A stretch of 64,000 nucleotides of DNA from DASQFQ01 sp038238015. Its GTDB lineage: Bacteria > Actinomycetota > Thermoleophilia > Solirubrobacterales > Solirubrobacteraceae. Under the pieces are notes generated by a model. It was not told the DNA's origin and searched no databases. It worked only from the letters and a program-made list of their open reading frames with translations. The position numbers and the translations under genes were made by a program. The DNA is taken from the NCBI GenBank assembly GCA_038238015.1, contig JBBRYA010000001.1, positions 1-64,000 of the forward strand, in the 5' to 3' direction. This document shows, piece by piece, positions 47,196 through 55,804 of the stretch. Every line of letters starts with the position of its first letter. Within the stretch, counting starts at the first letter, position 1.

Positions 47196-48157
47196 TGGAG
47201 GGTCAGTTCATCGGGCTCGACGTGGGCGGCACGAAGATCGCCGCCGCCACGCTGCAGGACGGCAAGCTCACGCCTGGCGAGACCGTCAAGACCGAGCTCT
47301 CGGACTCCGACGCGCTGGTCTCGCAGGTCATCGGGCTGATCGAGCGGGTCCGCAGCGACGAGACCGTCGCGGTGGGCATCGGGCTGCCGTCGATCATCGA
47401 GTTCGAGACGGGCCGGATCCTGCACAGCGTGAACATCCCGCTCGAGGACCTGCCGCTGCGCAAGCTGCTCTCCGACAAGGCCGGGATCCCGGTCTACGTC
47501 GAGAACGACGCGTCCTGCGCCGCGCTCGCCGAGGCCTACGACGAGGCGGGCACGCTGACCTCGCCGAACCTCGTGATGTTCACGGTCGGCACCGGCGTCG
47601 GGGGCGGCCTCGTCCTCGGCGGGCGCCTCTACCGCGCCACCACCAGCGCATTCGAGGTCGGCCACACGGTGATCGGGCTCGACCTCGACGAGGGGGTGCC
47701 CGAGCCCGAGGGCAAGCACCCGCTGCCGGGCACGCTGGAGTACCTCGCCGCCGGCCGAGCGCTCGACCGGCTGGCCGAGCGCGAGGCGCGTGAGGAGGAG
47801 GATTCCTTCCTGGGCAAGCGCCTGCGCGACGACGGCGAGGTGACCGGACACGACGTGGTCGACGGCGCCAAGGCCGGGGACGCCGACGCGCTGCGGGTAC
47901 TCGACATCCTCGGCCAGCGGCTCGGGCTCGGGATCGCCAACGCGATCAACCTGTTCGACCTGCCCGAGATCGTCGTCGGCGGCGGCGTCTCCACGGCGGG
48001 CGACCTGCTGATCGAGCCCGCCCGCCGGATCGCGAAGGCCTACACGGTGCCCGGGCTCGGCACCCGCACGACGATTCGCCTGGCCCGCCACGGCGTGCAG
48101 GCGGGCGTCCTCGGGGCGGCCATGGTGGCCGCTCACGAGGAAGAGGACCGAGGCTAG
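47195..48157 (+). CDS. ROK family sugar kinase (probable glucokinase) lacking the zinc cysteines
   Basis: 320 residues, GTG overlapping the pgl stop. ATP site IGLDVGGTKIAAATLQDGKL; VGIGLPSIIEFETG; the catalytic aspartate in VENDASCAALAEAYDEAG; VMFTVGTGVGGGLVLGGRLYRA; and FEVGHTVIGLD. The usual CxCGxxGCLE zinc loop is replaced by GKHPLPGTLEYLAAG, so the three cysteines are missing while the histidine of GHTVI and the E of LEYLA are kept. Position after pgl and before a GH15 glucosidase supports glucose as substrate. Phosphoryl donor (ATP or polyphosphate) cannot be told from sequence alone. Confidence 0.85.
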   Translation: MEGQFIGLDVGGTKIAAATLQDGKLTPGETVKTELSDSDALVSQVIGLIERVRSDETVAVGIGLPSIIEFETGRILHSVNIPLEDLPLRKLLSDKAGIPVYVENDASCAALAEAYDEAGTLTSPNLVMFTVGTGVGGGLVLGGRLYRATTSAFEVGHTVIGLDLDEGVPEPEGKHPLPGTLEYLAAGRALDRLAEREAREEEDSFLGKRLRDDGEVTGHDVVDGAKAGDADALRVLDILGQRLGLGIANAINLFDLPEIVVGGGVSTAGDLLIEPARRIAKAYTVPGLGTRTTIRLARHGVQAGVLGAAMVAAHEEEDRG

Positions 48158-50005
48158 TTGGCCCGGGCGGGGGAGCACGAGGGGCGCTACCTGCCGATTG
48201 CGGAGCACGGCCTCGTCGGCGACCTGCACACGGTCGCGCTGGTCGGCACGAACGGGACCATCGACTGGTACTGCTGCCCCGCCTTCGACGCGCCGAGCGT
48301 GTTCGGCGCGATCCTCGACAAGGAGAAGGGCGGCTTCTACTCGCTGCGGCCCGACTGCGACGACTGGACCTCCAAGCAGCTCTACTTCCCGGACACCAAC
48401 GTCCTGATCACGCGCTTCTTCACGCCCGACGGCGTGGGTGAGGTGCAGGACTTCATGCCGATCGACGCGGCCGAGATCGACCAGCACCGCCACCGGCTCA
48501 TCCGCCGCGTCGTCGTCGTCCGCGGCCATCTGCGCTTCGTGCTCGAGCTGCAGCCGCGCTTCGACTACGGGCGCGCGGAGCACGAGGTCGAGATGCATCC
48601 GCACGGCGTGCTGTTCCGCTCTCCGGACCTGACGCTGGCCTTCGAAGGCGCGATCGCGCGGACGATGGGCTCCGAGCAGCGGCTCACGCGCCACGAGGGC
48701 GGCATCCGCGCGACCTTCGAGCTCTCCCACGGCGACTCCCAGACCTTCGTGCTCGAGCGCGTCCCGCAGGACCACATCTGCCGCCCGGTGCCCGAGCACG
48801 TCACGCTCTCGGCGTTCGACGCGACCGTCGCCTATTGGCGGTCGTGGGTGAACCAGTCGCGCTACAAGGGGCGCTGGCGCGAGATGGTGCTGCGCTCGGC
48901 GCTCACGCTGAAGCTGCTCACCTACGCGCCGACCGGGGCGCTGGTAGCGGCGCCCACCACGTCGCTGCCCGAGTACCTCGGGGGCGAGCGCAACTGGGAC
49001 TACCGCTACACGTGGATCCGCGACGCGGCGTTCTCGCTCTACGGCCTGCTGCGCCTCGGCTTCACCGAGGAGGCGGCGGCGTTCATGGGCTGGCTCAACG
49101 ACCGCATGAGCGAATGGCGCTCGGGGCCGAGCGGCCCGCTGCAGATCATGTACGGGATCGACGGCCGCGCCGAGCTGCCCGAGTTCACGCTCGACCACTG
49201 GGAGGGCTACCGCGGCTCGTCACCCGTGCGCGTCGGCAACGCCGCGACCGAGCAGCGCCAGCTGGACATCTACGGCGAGATGATCGACTCGGTCTACCTC
49301 TACAACAAATACGGCTCGCCGATCTTCGCCGAGACGTGGGACAACCTGCGCAGGATCGTCGACTGGCTGTGCGAGAATTGGGACCAGGCCGACGAGGGCA
49401 TCTGGGAGGTCCGCGGCGGCCAGAAGGAGTTCACCTACTCGCGGCTGATGAGCTGGGTGGCGCTCGAGCGCGCGATCCGCATGAACCGCGCACGCGGGCT
49501 CCCGGGCGACATCGTGCGCTGGCTGGCCGAGCGCGACCGCATCTACAACCAGATCATGCAGAAGGGCTGGAGCAACGAGCGCCAGGCCTTCGTCCAGCAC
49601 TACGGCTCCGACGTGCTCGACGCCTCCGTCCTGCTGATGCCGCTCGTGCTCTTCATCGCCCCGCACGATCCGCGCTGGCTCTCCACGCTCGACGCGATCC
49701 GCGACGAGCTCGTCTCGGATTCGCTGGTCTACCGCTACAACATCGAGGCCTCGCCGGACGGGCTGCGGGGCGAGGAGGGGACGTTCTCGATGTGCTCCTT
49801 CTGGTACGTCGAAGCGCTGACGCGCGCCGGGCGCATGGACGAGGCGCGCCTGGCCTTCGAGAAGATGCTCACCTACGCCAACCACCTCGGCCTGTACTCC
49901 GAGGAGGTCGGGCCGACCGGCGAGGCGCTCGGCAACTTCCCGCAGGCGTTCACGCACCTCGCGCTGATCAGCGCGGCCTACAACCTCGACCGCGCGCTCG
50001 GCTAG
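48158..50005 (+). CDS. Glycoside hydrolase family 15 protein (glucoamylase/trehalase-like)
   Basis: 615 residues from a TTG directly after the kinase stop. The actinobacterial GH15 start is YLPIAEHGLVGDLHTVALVGTNGTIDWYCCPAFDAPSVFGAILD. The (alpha/alpha)6 barrel begins near residue 240: TGALVAAPTTSLPEYLGGERNWDYRYTWIRDAAFSLYGLLRLGF. Catalytic glutamates are expected in the mid-barrel and in YSEEVGPTGEALGNFPQAFTHLALI. There is no signal peptide, so it acts in the cytosol. Mycobacterial relatives are trehalases, while others split maltooligosaccharides. Released glucose would feed the adjacent kinase and pentose phosphate genes. It ends in a 4-base overlap with the convergent endonuclease-fold gene. 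Confidence 0.92.
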   Translation: MARAGEHEGRYLPIAEHGLVGDLHTVALVGTNGTIDWYCCPAFDAPSVFGAILDKEKGGFYSLRPDCDDWTSKQLYFPDTNVLITRFFTPDGVGEVQDFMPIDAAEIDQHRHRLIRRVVVVRGHLRFVLELQPRFDYGRAEHEVEMHPHGVLFRSPDLTLAFEGAIARTMGSEQRLTRHEGGIRATFELSHGDSQTFVLERVPQDHICRPVPEHVTLSAFDATVAYWRSWVNQSRYKGRWREMVLRSALTLKLLTYAPTGALVAAPTTSLPEYLGGERNWDYRYTWIRDAAFSLYGLLRLGFTEEAAAFMGWLNDRMSEWRSGPSGPLQIMYGIDGRAELPEFTLDHWEGYRGSSPVRVGNAATEQRQLDIYGEMIDSVYLYNKYGSPIFAETWDNLRRIVDWLCENWDQADEGIWEVRGGQKEFTYSRLMSWVALERAIRMNRARGLPGDIVRWLAERDRIYNQIMQKGWSNERQAFVQHYGSDVLDASVLLMPLVLFIAPHDPRWLSTLDAIRDELVSDSLVYRYNIEASPDGLRGEEGTFSMCSFWYVEALTRAGRMDEARLAFEKMLTYANHLGLYSEEVGPTGEALGNFPQAFTHLALISAAYNLDRALG

Positions 50006-50784
50006 CGCTGCAGCTCGACGAGCAGCGCCGAGTGGTCTGAGAGGCCGCTGCGGCGCCAGTCGTGCGCGTACGCGCTCGCGACGGGCCGGAGGCCCTCGAC
50101 GAGCACGTGGTCCAGGCGCCAGCCGCCTCGGTCGTGCGCGAACGTCCAGCTCGCCTCGCGCTCGGCGTAGCCGTGCAGCGAGCGGAAGGCGTCGACCCAG
50201 CCGCGCTCGCGCAGCCCGTGGACGAGCGAGCGCTCGGCGCGGTCCCAGCGCTCGCCGCGCTCGGGGCGCAGGCGCCCCGAGCTGGTGTGCGCGAAGCTCA
50301 GAACGTCGCCGTCGGGCAGCTCGCGCCGGGGGGTGTTGAGGTCCCCGCACAGGATCCGCGAGCCGGCGGGGGCGGCGGCGAGGTAGGCCGCGACCGCCTC
50401 GTGGGTCCGGACCTTGGCGAGCTCCGGGGCGGGGGCGATCGGCGAGTGCACGTTGACGACCTCGATGCCGGCGACGCTCGTGCACAGCACGCGCTCGGGC
50501 CACGGCACAGCGGGCGGCGCCGACAGGCGCTCGACGGGCTCGCGCGCGGCGGTGAGGACGCCGAGCGGGCGCCGCCCCGGCGCCGCCGGCAGCCCCTCGA
50601 GCGCCGTCTGGCATTCGGTCAGCCCGGCCTCGGCGAGCGCTTCGCGCCACAGCGGCAGCGTCCGCGCGGTCACCTCTTGGAGCGCGACGATGTCGGCGCG
50701 AGCCGCCGCGACTACGGCGGCCTGCTCGGGCTGGCGGGTGACCCGGCCCGCGACGTTCCAGGTGACCAGCCGCACCGGCGCCAT
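50002..50784 (-). CDS. Endonuclease/exonuclease/phosphatase family protein
   Basis: 260 residues from ATG 50784; ATG 50787 would add one Met. EEP fold: VRLVTWNVAGR with the metal-proximal N; DIVALQEVT with the metal-binding E; VVNVHSPIAP; ILCGDLNTPR with the catalytic GDLN; and WRLDHVLVE plus LSDHSALLVEL with the final D-H pair. Members cut DNA, RNA, inositol phosphates or sphingomyelin. The lack of a signal peptide points to a cytosolic nuclease or phosphatase. It is convergent with the GH15 gene and divergent from a DUF2237 gene 20 bases away. Confidence 0.88.
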   Translation of the reverse strand: MAPVRLVTWNVAGRVTRQPEQAAVVAAARADIVALQEVTARTLPLWREALAEAGLTECQTALEGLPAAPGRRPLGVLTAAREPVERLSAPPAVPWPERVLCTSVAGIEVVNVHSPIAPAPELAKVRTHEAVAAYLAAAPAGSRILCGDLNTPRRELPDGDVLSFAHTSSGRLRPERGERWDRAERSLVHGLRERGWVDAFRSLHGYAEREASWTFAHDRGGWRLDHVLVEGLRPVASAYAHDWRRSGLSDHSALLVELQR

Positions 50785-50805
50785 CATGACCGCGATACTG
50801 GCGCG

Positions 50806-51198
50806 GTGAACGAGCGCAACGTGCTGGGCGGGGAGCTCGAGGCCTGCGGCAGCGACCCCGTGACCGGCTTCTACCGCGACGGGTGCTGCAGCACCGGGCC
50901 CGACGACCGCGGGAGCCACACGATCTGCGCGGTGGTGACCGCGGAGTTCCTCGAGCACCAGCGGGCGATCGGCAACGACCTCAGCACCCCGATGCCCCAC
51001 TACCGCTTCCCGGGGCTCACGCCCGGTGACCGCTGGTGCGTGACCGCCGTGAACTGGCTGCGCGCCCACCAGGACGGCGCCGCGGCCTACGTCGTGCTGG
51101 CCTCGACCCACGAGCGGGCGCTCGACATCGTCCCGTTCGCGGCGCTCGCGCAGCACGCCGTCGACGTGCCGCCCGATCCCGGGGCGATCGGGGCATGA
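50806..51198 (+). CDS. DUF2237 family protein
   Basis: 130 residues, GTG at 50806. NVLGGELEACGSDPVTGFYRDGCCSTGPDDRGSHTICAVVTAEFLEHQRAIGNDLSTP opens the protein, and FPGLTPGDRWCVTAVNWLRAHQDGAAAYVVLASTHERALDIVPFAALAQHA fills most of the rest (cited by their key blocks RDGCC and GDRWC). Conserved cysteines (C in EACGSD, CC in RDGCCSTG, C in RWCVT) may bind metal. The family is widespread and uncharacterised. It is convergent with the sigma factor gene, with about 18 bases between stops. Confidence 0.88.
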   Translation: MNERNVLGGELEACGSDPVTGFYRDGCCSTGPDDRGSHTICAVVTAEFLEHQRAIGNDLSTPMPHYRFPGLTPGDRWCVTAVNWLRAHQDGAAAYVVLASTHERALDIVPFAALAQHAVDVPPDPGAIGA

Positions 51199-51216
51199 GC
51201 GCCGCGCCCGGCGCGG

Positions 51217-52332
51217 TCAGTCCAGCCGCGCCGGCAGGCCGGCGCGCTCGAAGTACTGCGTGACCCGCTCGGGATCCTGCGGCTGGGTCGGCCAGTTGGC
51301 GTAGTAGTCGGGATCCTGCCCTTCGGTCGAGCGCGTGATGAAAGAGGTGATCTCGCGGATCCGCGGGCCGTCGAGGGTCAGCACGTCGAGCGCGAAGGGG
51401 AGGTGGCACTGCTCGGCCTCGTCCCAGCTGTAGACCCCGACCGCGGCCTGCCCGTTGACCCGGGCCGGGAGGTGGCGCCAGACCCACTTGCCCGAGAGCG
51501 GCGAGTTGGTCAGGAACAGCCGGATCTGATCGAGGCCGCCGAACCAGGCGGCGGCGGGCGGCATCGACCACGCGGCGTCCTTCACCAGCATCCCGACGAC
51601 CGCATCGACGTCGCCGCGGCGCATCGCGTCCATGTAGCTCTCGACGAGAACGCGCAGGCGCTCGTCGCCGAGCGAGCGCAGGTTCGCCTGCTGGCTGCGC
51701 TCGGGCAGGCGCTGCTCGACGGTCTTGCGGGCGCGCTGCAGCGCGCTGTTGACCGACGCCTCGGTCGTGTCGAGGGAGTCCGCGACCTCGCGGGCGGAGA
51801 AGCCGAGCACCTCGCGCAGGATCAGCACGGCGCGCTGGGTGGCGGGGAGGTGCTGGAGGGCGGCGACGAACGCCAGCTCGACGCCTTCGCGCTGCTCGTA
51901 GCGCGCCTCGGGCGCGGCGAAGCCGTCCTCGAGGCCGATCGCCTGGTCGGGGTAGGGCTCGATCCAGACCGACTCCACGAGCGGGAGCCCCGGGCCCTCG
52001 CTGGGGTCGGCGGCCGGCCCGTGATCGAGCGGCAGCATGCGCTTGGGCCGCCGCTTGATCAGGTTCAGGCAGGCGTTGGTGACGATCGTGTAGAGCCACG
52101 AGCGCAGCGAGCTGCGCCCCTCGAAGCGGGCCAGCCCGCGCCAGGCGCGCAGCATCGACTCCTGAAGGGCGTCCTCGGCGTCGTGGACCGAGCCGAGCAT
52201 CCGGTAGCCGTGCGCGTGCAGCTCGGGCCGGTAGGGCTCCATGAGACGCCGGAACGCGTGCTCGTCGCCCGCCCGAGCGGCCTCGAGCAGCCGGGGCTCC
52301 AGCGCCGTCGCGCTCGTCGAGGAGGTGGCCAT
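51217..52332 (-). CDS. ECF sigma factor with C-terminal SnoaL-like domain (SigG/SigJ type)
   Basis: 371 residues, ATG at 52332. Region 2 spans about residues 15-85 (EHAFRRLMEPYRPELHAHGYRMLGSVHDAEDALQESMLRAWRGL, RSSLRSWLYTIVTNACLNLIKRR). Region 4 lies near 150-205 (LPATQRAVLILREVLGFSAREVADSLDTTEASVNSALQRARKTV). The C-terminal 150 residues form a SnoaL/NTF2-like domain (VESYMDAMRRGDVDAVVGMLVKDAAWSMPP) that in this class regulates the sigma factor in place of a separate anti-sigma. The TTEASVNSALQRAR helix is typical of SigG-like factors. It is divergent from a DHA2 exporter 83 bases away, a likely target. Confidence 0.9.
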   Translation of the reverse strand: MATSSTSATALEPRLLEAARAGDEHAFRRLMEPYRPELHAHGYRMLGSVHDAEDALQESMLRAWRGLARFEGRSSLRSWLYTIVTNACLNLIKRRPKRMLPLDHGPAADPSEGPGLPLVESVWIEPYPDQAIGLEDGFAAPEARYEQREGVELAFVAALQHLPATQRAVLILREVLGFSAREVADSLDTTEASVNSALQRARKTVEQRLPERSQQANLRSLGDERLRVLVESYMDAMRRGDVDAVVGMLVKDAAWSMPPAAAWFGGLDQIRLFLTNSPLSGKWVWRHLPARVNGQAAVGVYSWDEAEQCHLPFALDVLTLDGPRIREITSFITRSTEGQDPDYYANWPTQPQDPERVTQYFERAGLPARLD

Positions 52333-52414
52333 GCGCGCAGGTTAGCCACCCGCGCGATGAGTTCAGGGGCCGCCGGTGGTCTGTATTGCGAACCCGATGA
52401 AATGGAGGCAAGCC

Positions 52415-53884
52415 GTGACCGCCGACACCGACCGCTCACGCTGGACCGCGCTCTACGTCCTCTGCGTGGGGATGCTCATGATCGTCCTCGACGCCACCGT
52501 CGTGAACGTGGCGCTGCCCACGATCCAGGACGACCTCGGCTTCTCCCAGTCGAGCCTGGCGTGGGTCGTCAACGCCTACCTGATCGCGTTCGGCGGCCTG
52601 CTGCTGCTCGCCGGGCGCCTCGGCGACCTGATCGGCCGCAAGCGGGTCTTCCTGGCCGGGCTCGCCGTCTTCACCGGAGCCTCGCTGCTGTGCGGGCTGG
52701 CGCAGAGCCAGGAGCTGCTCGTCGCCGCGCGCTTCCTCCAGGGCCTGGGCGGGGCGCTGACCTCCGCGGTCATCCTCGGCATGATCGTCACGATGTTCCC
52801 GGAGCCGCGGGAGCAGGCGAAGGCGATCGGCGTCTACGCCTTCGTCGCCTCCGCGGGCGGCTCGGTCGGGCTGCTGGCCGGGGGGGTGCTGACCCAGTCG
52901 ATCAACTGGCACTGGATCTTCTTCGTGAACCTCCCGATCGGGGCCGCGACCGCCGTGCTGGCCCTGCGGCTGATCAAGCCCGACAAGGGGCTGGGCTTCG
53001 GCCGGGGCGCCGACATCCCGGGCGCCGCCCTGATCACGAGCGCGCTGATGCTCGCCGTCTACACGATCGTCAAGCCCGCGGCCGACTACGGCTGGGGCTC
53101 GGGCCGCACGCTGGGGCTCGGTGCCGTCTCGCTGGCGCTGCTCGCGGCGTTCGTCGCACGCGAGGCGCGGGCCGCCGACCCGCTGATGCCGCTGCGGATC
53201 TTCCGCTCGCGCAACGTCGCGGGAGCCAACGTGATCCAGGCGCTCTCCGTCGCCGGGATGTTCGGGATGTTCTTCCTCGGCTCGCTGTACCTCCAGCGCG
53301 TGCTCGGCTATGGCGCGCTGCAGATCGGGCTCGCGTTCCTGCCGGTGACGATCGTCATGGGCGGCCTGTCGATCCGCTACTCCGAGCGCCTGATCATGCG
53401 CTTCGGGGCCAGGACGCTGGTGCCGGTGGGGCTGGCGCTGATCGCCGGCGGGCTCGCGCTGTTCTCGCGCGCGCCCGTGGACGGGACCTACCTCCAGCAC
53501 GTGCTGCCGGTGATGCTCCTGCTCGGCGCGGGCGCCGGCATCTGCTTCCCGGCGCTGATGACGGTCGCGATGTCCGGTGCCACCCAGAGTGACGCCGGCC
53601 TGGCCTCGGGCCTGGTCAACACCTCGGCGCAGGTCGGCGGGGCGCTGGGGCTCGCCGTGCTCGCCACGCTCTCGGCGACCAGGACGGTCAGCCTGCGGGC
53701 GGGAGGCGCCGCCGGCTCGGATGCGCTGAACGGCGGCTATCACCTCGCCTACGCGATCGGTGCGGGCCTCGTCCTGGCCGCGATCGCGATCGCGCTGCTG
53801 GTGCTCGAGCCGGCGGGCAGGACCGACGCCGCAGCCGTGCCGGCGCCGGCGCACGCCGACGCGGCCTGCTCGGAGGCGGCGTGA
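52415..53884 (+). CDS. DHA2 (EmrB/QacA) family MFS exporter
   Basis: 489 residues from the GTG at 52415, preceded by GGAGG at a good distance; a longer in-frame GTG at 52376 lacks a ribosome site. WTALYVLCVGMLMIVLDATVVNVALPTIQDDLGFSQSSLAWVVNAYLIAFGGLLLLAGRLGDLIGRKR covers helices 1-2 and motif A (key blocks LDATVVNVALP and GRLGDLIGRKR). RFLQGLGGALTSAVILG follows, and GLASGLVNTSAQVGGALGLAVLATL is the conserved late helix. It is similar to, but clearly distinct from, the exporter at 28599. It probably removes a toxic compound under control of the divergent sigma factor. Confidence 0.93.
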   Translation: MTADTDRSRWTALYVLCVGMLMIVLDATVVNVALPTIQDDLGFSQSSLAWVVNAYLIAFGGLLLLAGRLGDLIGRKRVFLAGLAVFTGASLLCGLAQSQELLVAARFLQGLGGALTSAVILGMIVTMFPEPREQAKAIGVYAFVASAGGSVGLLAGGVLTQSINWHWIFFVNLPIGAATAVLALRLIKPDKGLGFGRGADIPGAALITSALMLAVYTIVKPAADYGWGSGRTLGLGAVSLALLAAFVAREARAADPLMPLRIFRSRNVAGANVIQALSVAGMFGMFFLGSLYLQRVLGYGALQIGLAFLPVTIVMGGLSIRYSERLIMRFGARTLVPVGLALIAGGLALFSRAPVDGTYLQHVLPVMLLLGAGAGICFPALMTVAMSGATQSDAGLASGLVNTSAQVGGALGLAVLATLSATRTVSLRAGGAAGSDALNGGYHLAYAIGAGLVLAAIAIALLVLEPAGRTDAAAVPAPAHADAACSEAA

Positions 53885-53933
53885 GCGTCCAGTTGGCGCA
53901 CAGGCCCGGTCAAGCCCTGAGAGGATCGCGCCG

Positions 53934-55331
53934 ATGCACAAGCGCGCCATGCCCCAGGACATCCGCCTCTCCGAGGTCATCTCGGCGCTCTCCTACGCCC
54001 TTGACGTGACCGAGGGCCAGCCGATGGGCCACGCGGTGCGCGCGTGTGCGATCGGCATGCGCGTCGGCGAGGAGGTCGGGCTGGGGCCGGAGGACCGCTC
54101 GTCGCTGTTCTACGCCCTGCTGCTCAAGGACGCCGGGTGCTCGAGCAACGCCGCGAAGGTCTGCGCGCTCTTCGGCGCCGACGACATCGAGGTCAAGCGC
54201 GACCGCAAGCGCGTGGACCACCTGGATTCCGCGGAGTCGCTGCGCTACGTGGTGCGCAACGCCCGGCCCGACGGCTCGCCGCTCGCGCGCATCAAGCAGC
54301 TCGCGACGATCGTCCGCAGCGGCGCCGAGGGCTCGCGCGCCATCACCGAGCTGCGCTGCGAGCGCGGCGCGGAGATCGCGCGCATGATCGAGCTCTCCGA
54401 GGACACCGCCCAGGCGATCCGCGCGCTCGACGAGCACTGGGACGGCAAGGGCTATCCGGACTCCCTGGAGGGTGAGCAGATCCCGCTGCTCGGGCGCATC
54501 CTGTGCCTCGCGCAGACCTCGGAGGTGTTCTTCGCCGAGGGCGGCGTGGAGGGCGTCCTGGACGTGCTCGAGGACCGGCGCGGCACCTGGTTCGATCCCG
54601 AGCTGGTCGACGCGCTGCACTCGACCATGGGCGACGTCGGGTTCTGGGCGTCGCTCGCCGGCGCGGAGCCGCACGCCGTCGTCCAGGCCTTCGAGCCCGA
54701 GGACCGCGTGCTGGTCGCCGACGAGGACCGGCTGGATCGCGTCGCCGAGGCGTTCGCGGCGATCATCGACGCGAAGTCGCCCTACACCAGCCGCCACTCC
54801 GTGGGGGTGGCGCGGATCGCGGTCGGGATCGGCGACGTCATGGGCTTCGACGCCGGGCAGCTGCGCGACCTGCGCCGCGCCGGGCTGCTGCACGACATCG
54901 GCAAGCTCGGCGTCTCCAACCTGATCCTCGACAAGCCCGGCAAGCTCGACGAGGCCGAGTGGGTCCAGATGCGCCGCCATCCCGAGCTGACCGCGCGGAT
55001 CCTCGAGCGGGTGGCGGCGTTCCGGCCGCTCGCCGACGTGGCCAGCGCGCACCACGAGCGCCTCGACGGCCGCGGCTACCACCGCGGCCTGGGCGCCGAG
55101 CAGCTCGGCACCGAGGCGCGGATCCTGGCCGTCGCCGACGTCTGCGAGGCGCTGAGCGCCGACCGCCCCTACCGCGGCGCGCTGCCGCGCGACGAGATGC
55201 TGGCGATCATGCGCCGCGACGCCGGGCCGGGCCTGTGCCCCACCTGCTTCGAGGCGCTCGAGGTGTCGCTCGACCTCGGCACCGCGACGCTGGCGCCGGA
55301 GCCTGCGCGAGCGGCCTCGGCGCACGCCTGA
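53934..55331 (+). CDS. Tandem HD-GYP protein with degenerate first domain
   Basis: 465 residues, ATG at 53934. Two HD-GYP units are visible. The first (about 20-225) keeps H33 (GHAVRACAIGMRVGEEVGL) and the end DEHWDGKGYPDSLEGEQIPLLGRIL, but its HD pair is K65-D66 (ALLLKDAGCSS), so metal binding is probably lost. The second (about 265-440) has H in TSRHSVGVARIAVGIG, LLHDIGKLGVSNLILDKPG with the HD pair, RRHPELTARIL, and HHERLDGRGYHRGLGAEQLGTEARILAVADVCEAL. Its GYP reads GYH. A regulatory first domain and a catalytic second domain acting on cyclic dinucleotides is the most economical reading. Confidence 0.85.
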   Translation: MHKRAMPQDIRLSEVISALSYALDVTEGQPMGHAVRACAIGMRVGEEVGLGPEDRSSLFYALLLKDAGCSSNAAKVCALFGADDIEVKRDRKRVDHLDSAESLRYVVRNARPDGSPLARIKQLATIVRSGAEGSRAITELRCERGAEIARMIELSEDTAQAIRALDEHWDGKGYPDSLEGEQIPLLGRILCLAQTSEVFFAEGGVEGVLDVLEDRRGTWFDPELVDALHSTMGDVGFWASLAGAEPHAVVQAFEPEDRVLVADEDRLDRVAEAFAAIIDAKSPYTSRHSVGVARIAVGIGDVMGFDAGQLRDLRRAGLLHDIGKLGVSNLILDKPGKLDEAEWVQMRRHPELTARILERVAAFRPLADVASAHHERLDGRGYHRGLGAEQLGTEARILAVADVCEALSADRPYRGALPRDEMLAIMRRDAGPGLCPTCFEALEVSLDLGTATLAPEPARAASAHA

Positions 55332-55346
55332 GCTCGCTACGCGAGC
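55332..55346. terminator. Hairpin at convergent stop codons
   Basis: GCTCGC (55332-55337) and GCGAGC (55341-55346) pair around TAC, beginning one base after the HD-GYP stop and containing the stop of the STAS gene (55337-55339). No T-tract is seen, so terminator activity is uncertain. Confidence 0.35.
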
Positions 55347-55675
55347 GCGGCCTCTGGGTCGCTGATCATCTCGAGCTTGGTGTCGAGCGCGGCGAGTGCG
55401 AACAGGCGCTCGATCGACTTGCAGCCGCGCACCACCATCAGGCGCCGGCCGTCGCGGGTGGCGCGGCGCTGGAGGGCGAGCACCCGGCTCAGGCCGGCCG
55501 AGTCGACGAAGTGCAGCTCACGGAGATCGAGCACGATCGTCGCCGGCTTCGTGGCCTCCAGACGGCGCATCTCCTCGTCGAACGTGTAGGCGCGGGCGAA
55601 GTCGAGCTCACCGCTCAGGCCCACCTTGACGGCGTCCTGCCCAAGGCGATCGATGGTTATCCCCAGTGCGTCCAC
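55337..55675 (-). CDS. STAS domain protein (anti-sigma factor antagonist-like)
   Basis: 112 residues from GTG 55675, preceded by AAGGAAGG. A complete STAS domain is visible: VKVGLSGELDFARAYTFDEEMRRLE, PATIVLDLRELHFVDSAGLSRVLALQRRA, with the phospho-acceptor serine in FVDSAGL, and RRLMVVRGCKSIERLFALAALDTKLEMI. Such proteins bind anti-sigma kinases in unphosphorylated form and release a sigma factor. No kinase or sigma-B-type gene is adjacent, though the ECF sigma gene lies 3 kb away. It is convergent with the HD-GYP gene, five bases between stops. Confidence 0.88.
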   Translation of the reverse strand: MDALGITIDRLGQDAVKVGLSGELDFARAYTFDEEMRRLEATKPATIVLDLRELHFVDSAGLSRVLALQRRATRDGRRLMVVRGCKSIERLFALAALDTKLEMISDPEAALA

Positions 55676-55804
55676 GTGACCCTTCCTTGTCGCGGATCTG
55701 ACAGCTCGGCGGCAGCTCCCTACCCCGGGTGAAGGTACCGCAACCCAACCTTCTGGGAGTGGAGCTCGCGCGACGTGCGTCTGCCGTCGCGGCCTGAGCC
55801 GGCG

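Noticed and set aside
46826..49198. A 790-residue minus-strand open frame
   Set aside because: Antisense to pgl, the ROK kinase and GH15, all clearly coding. The translation has the low-complexity look of a shadow frame.
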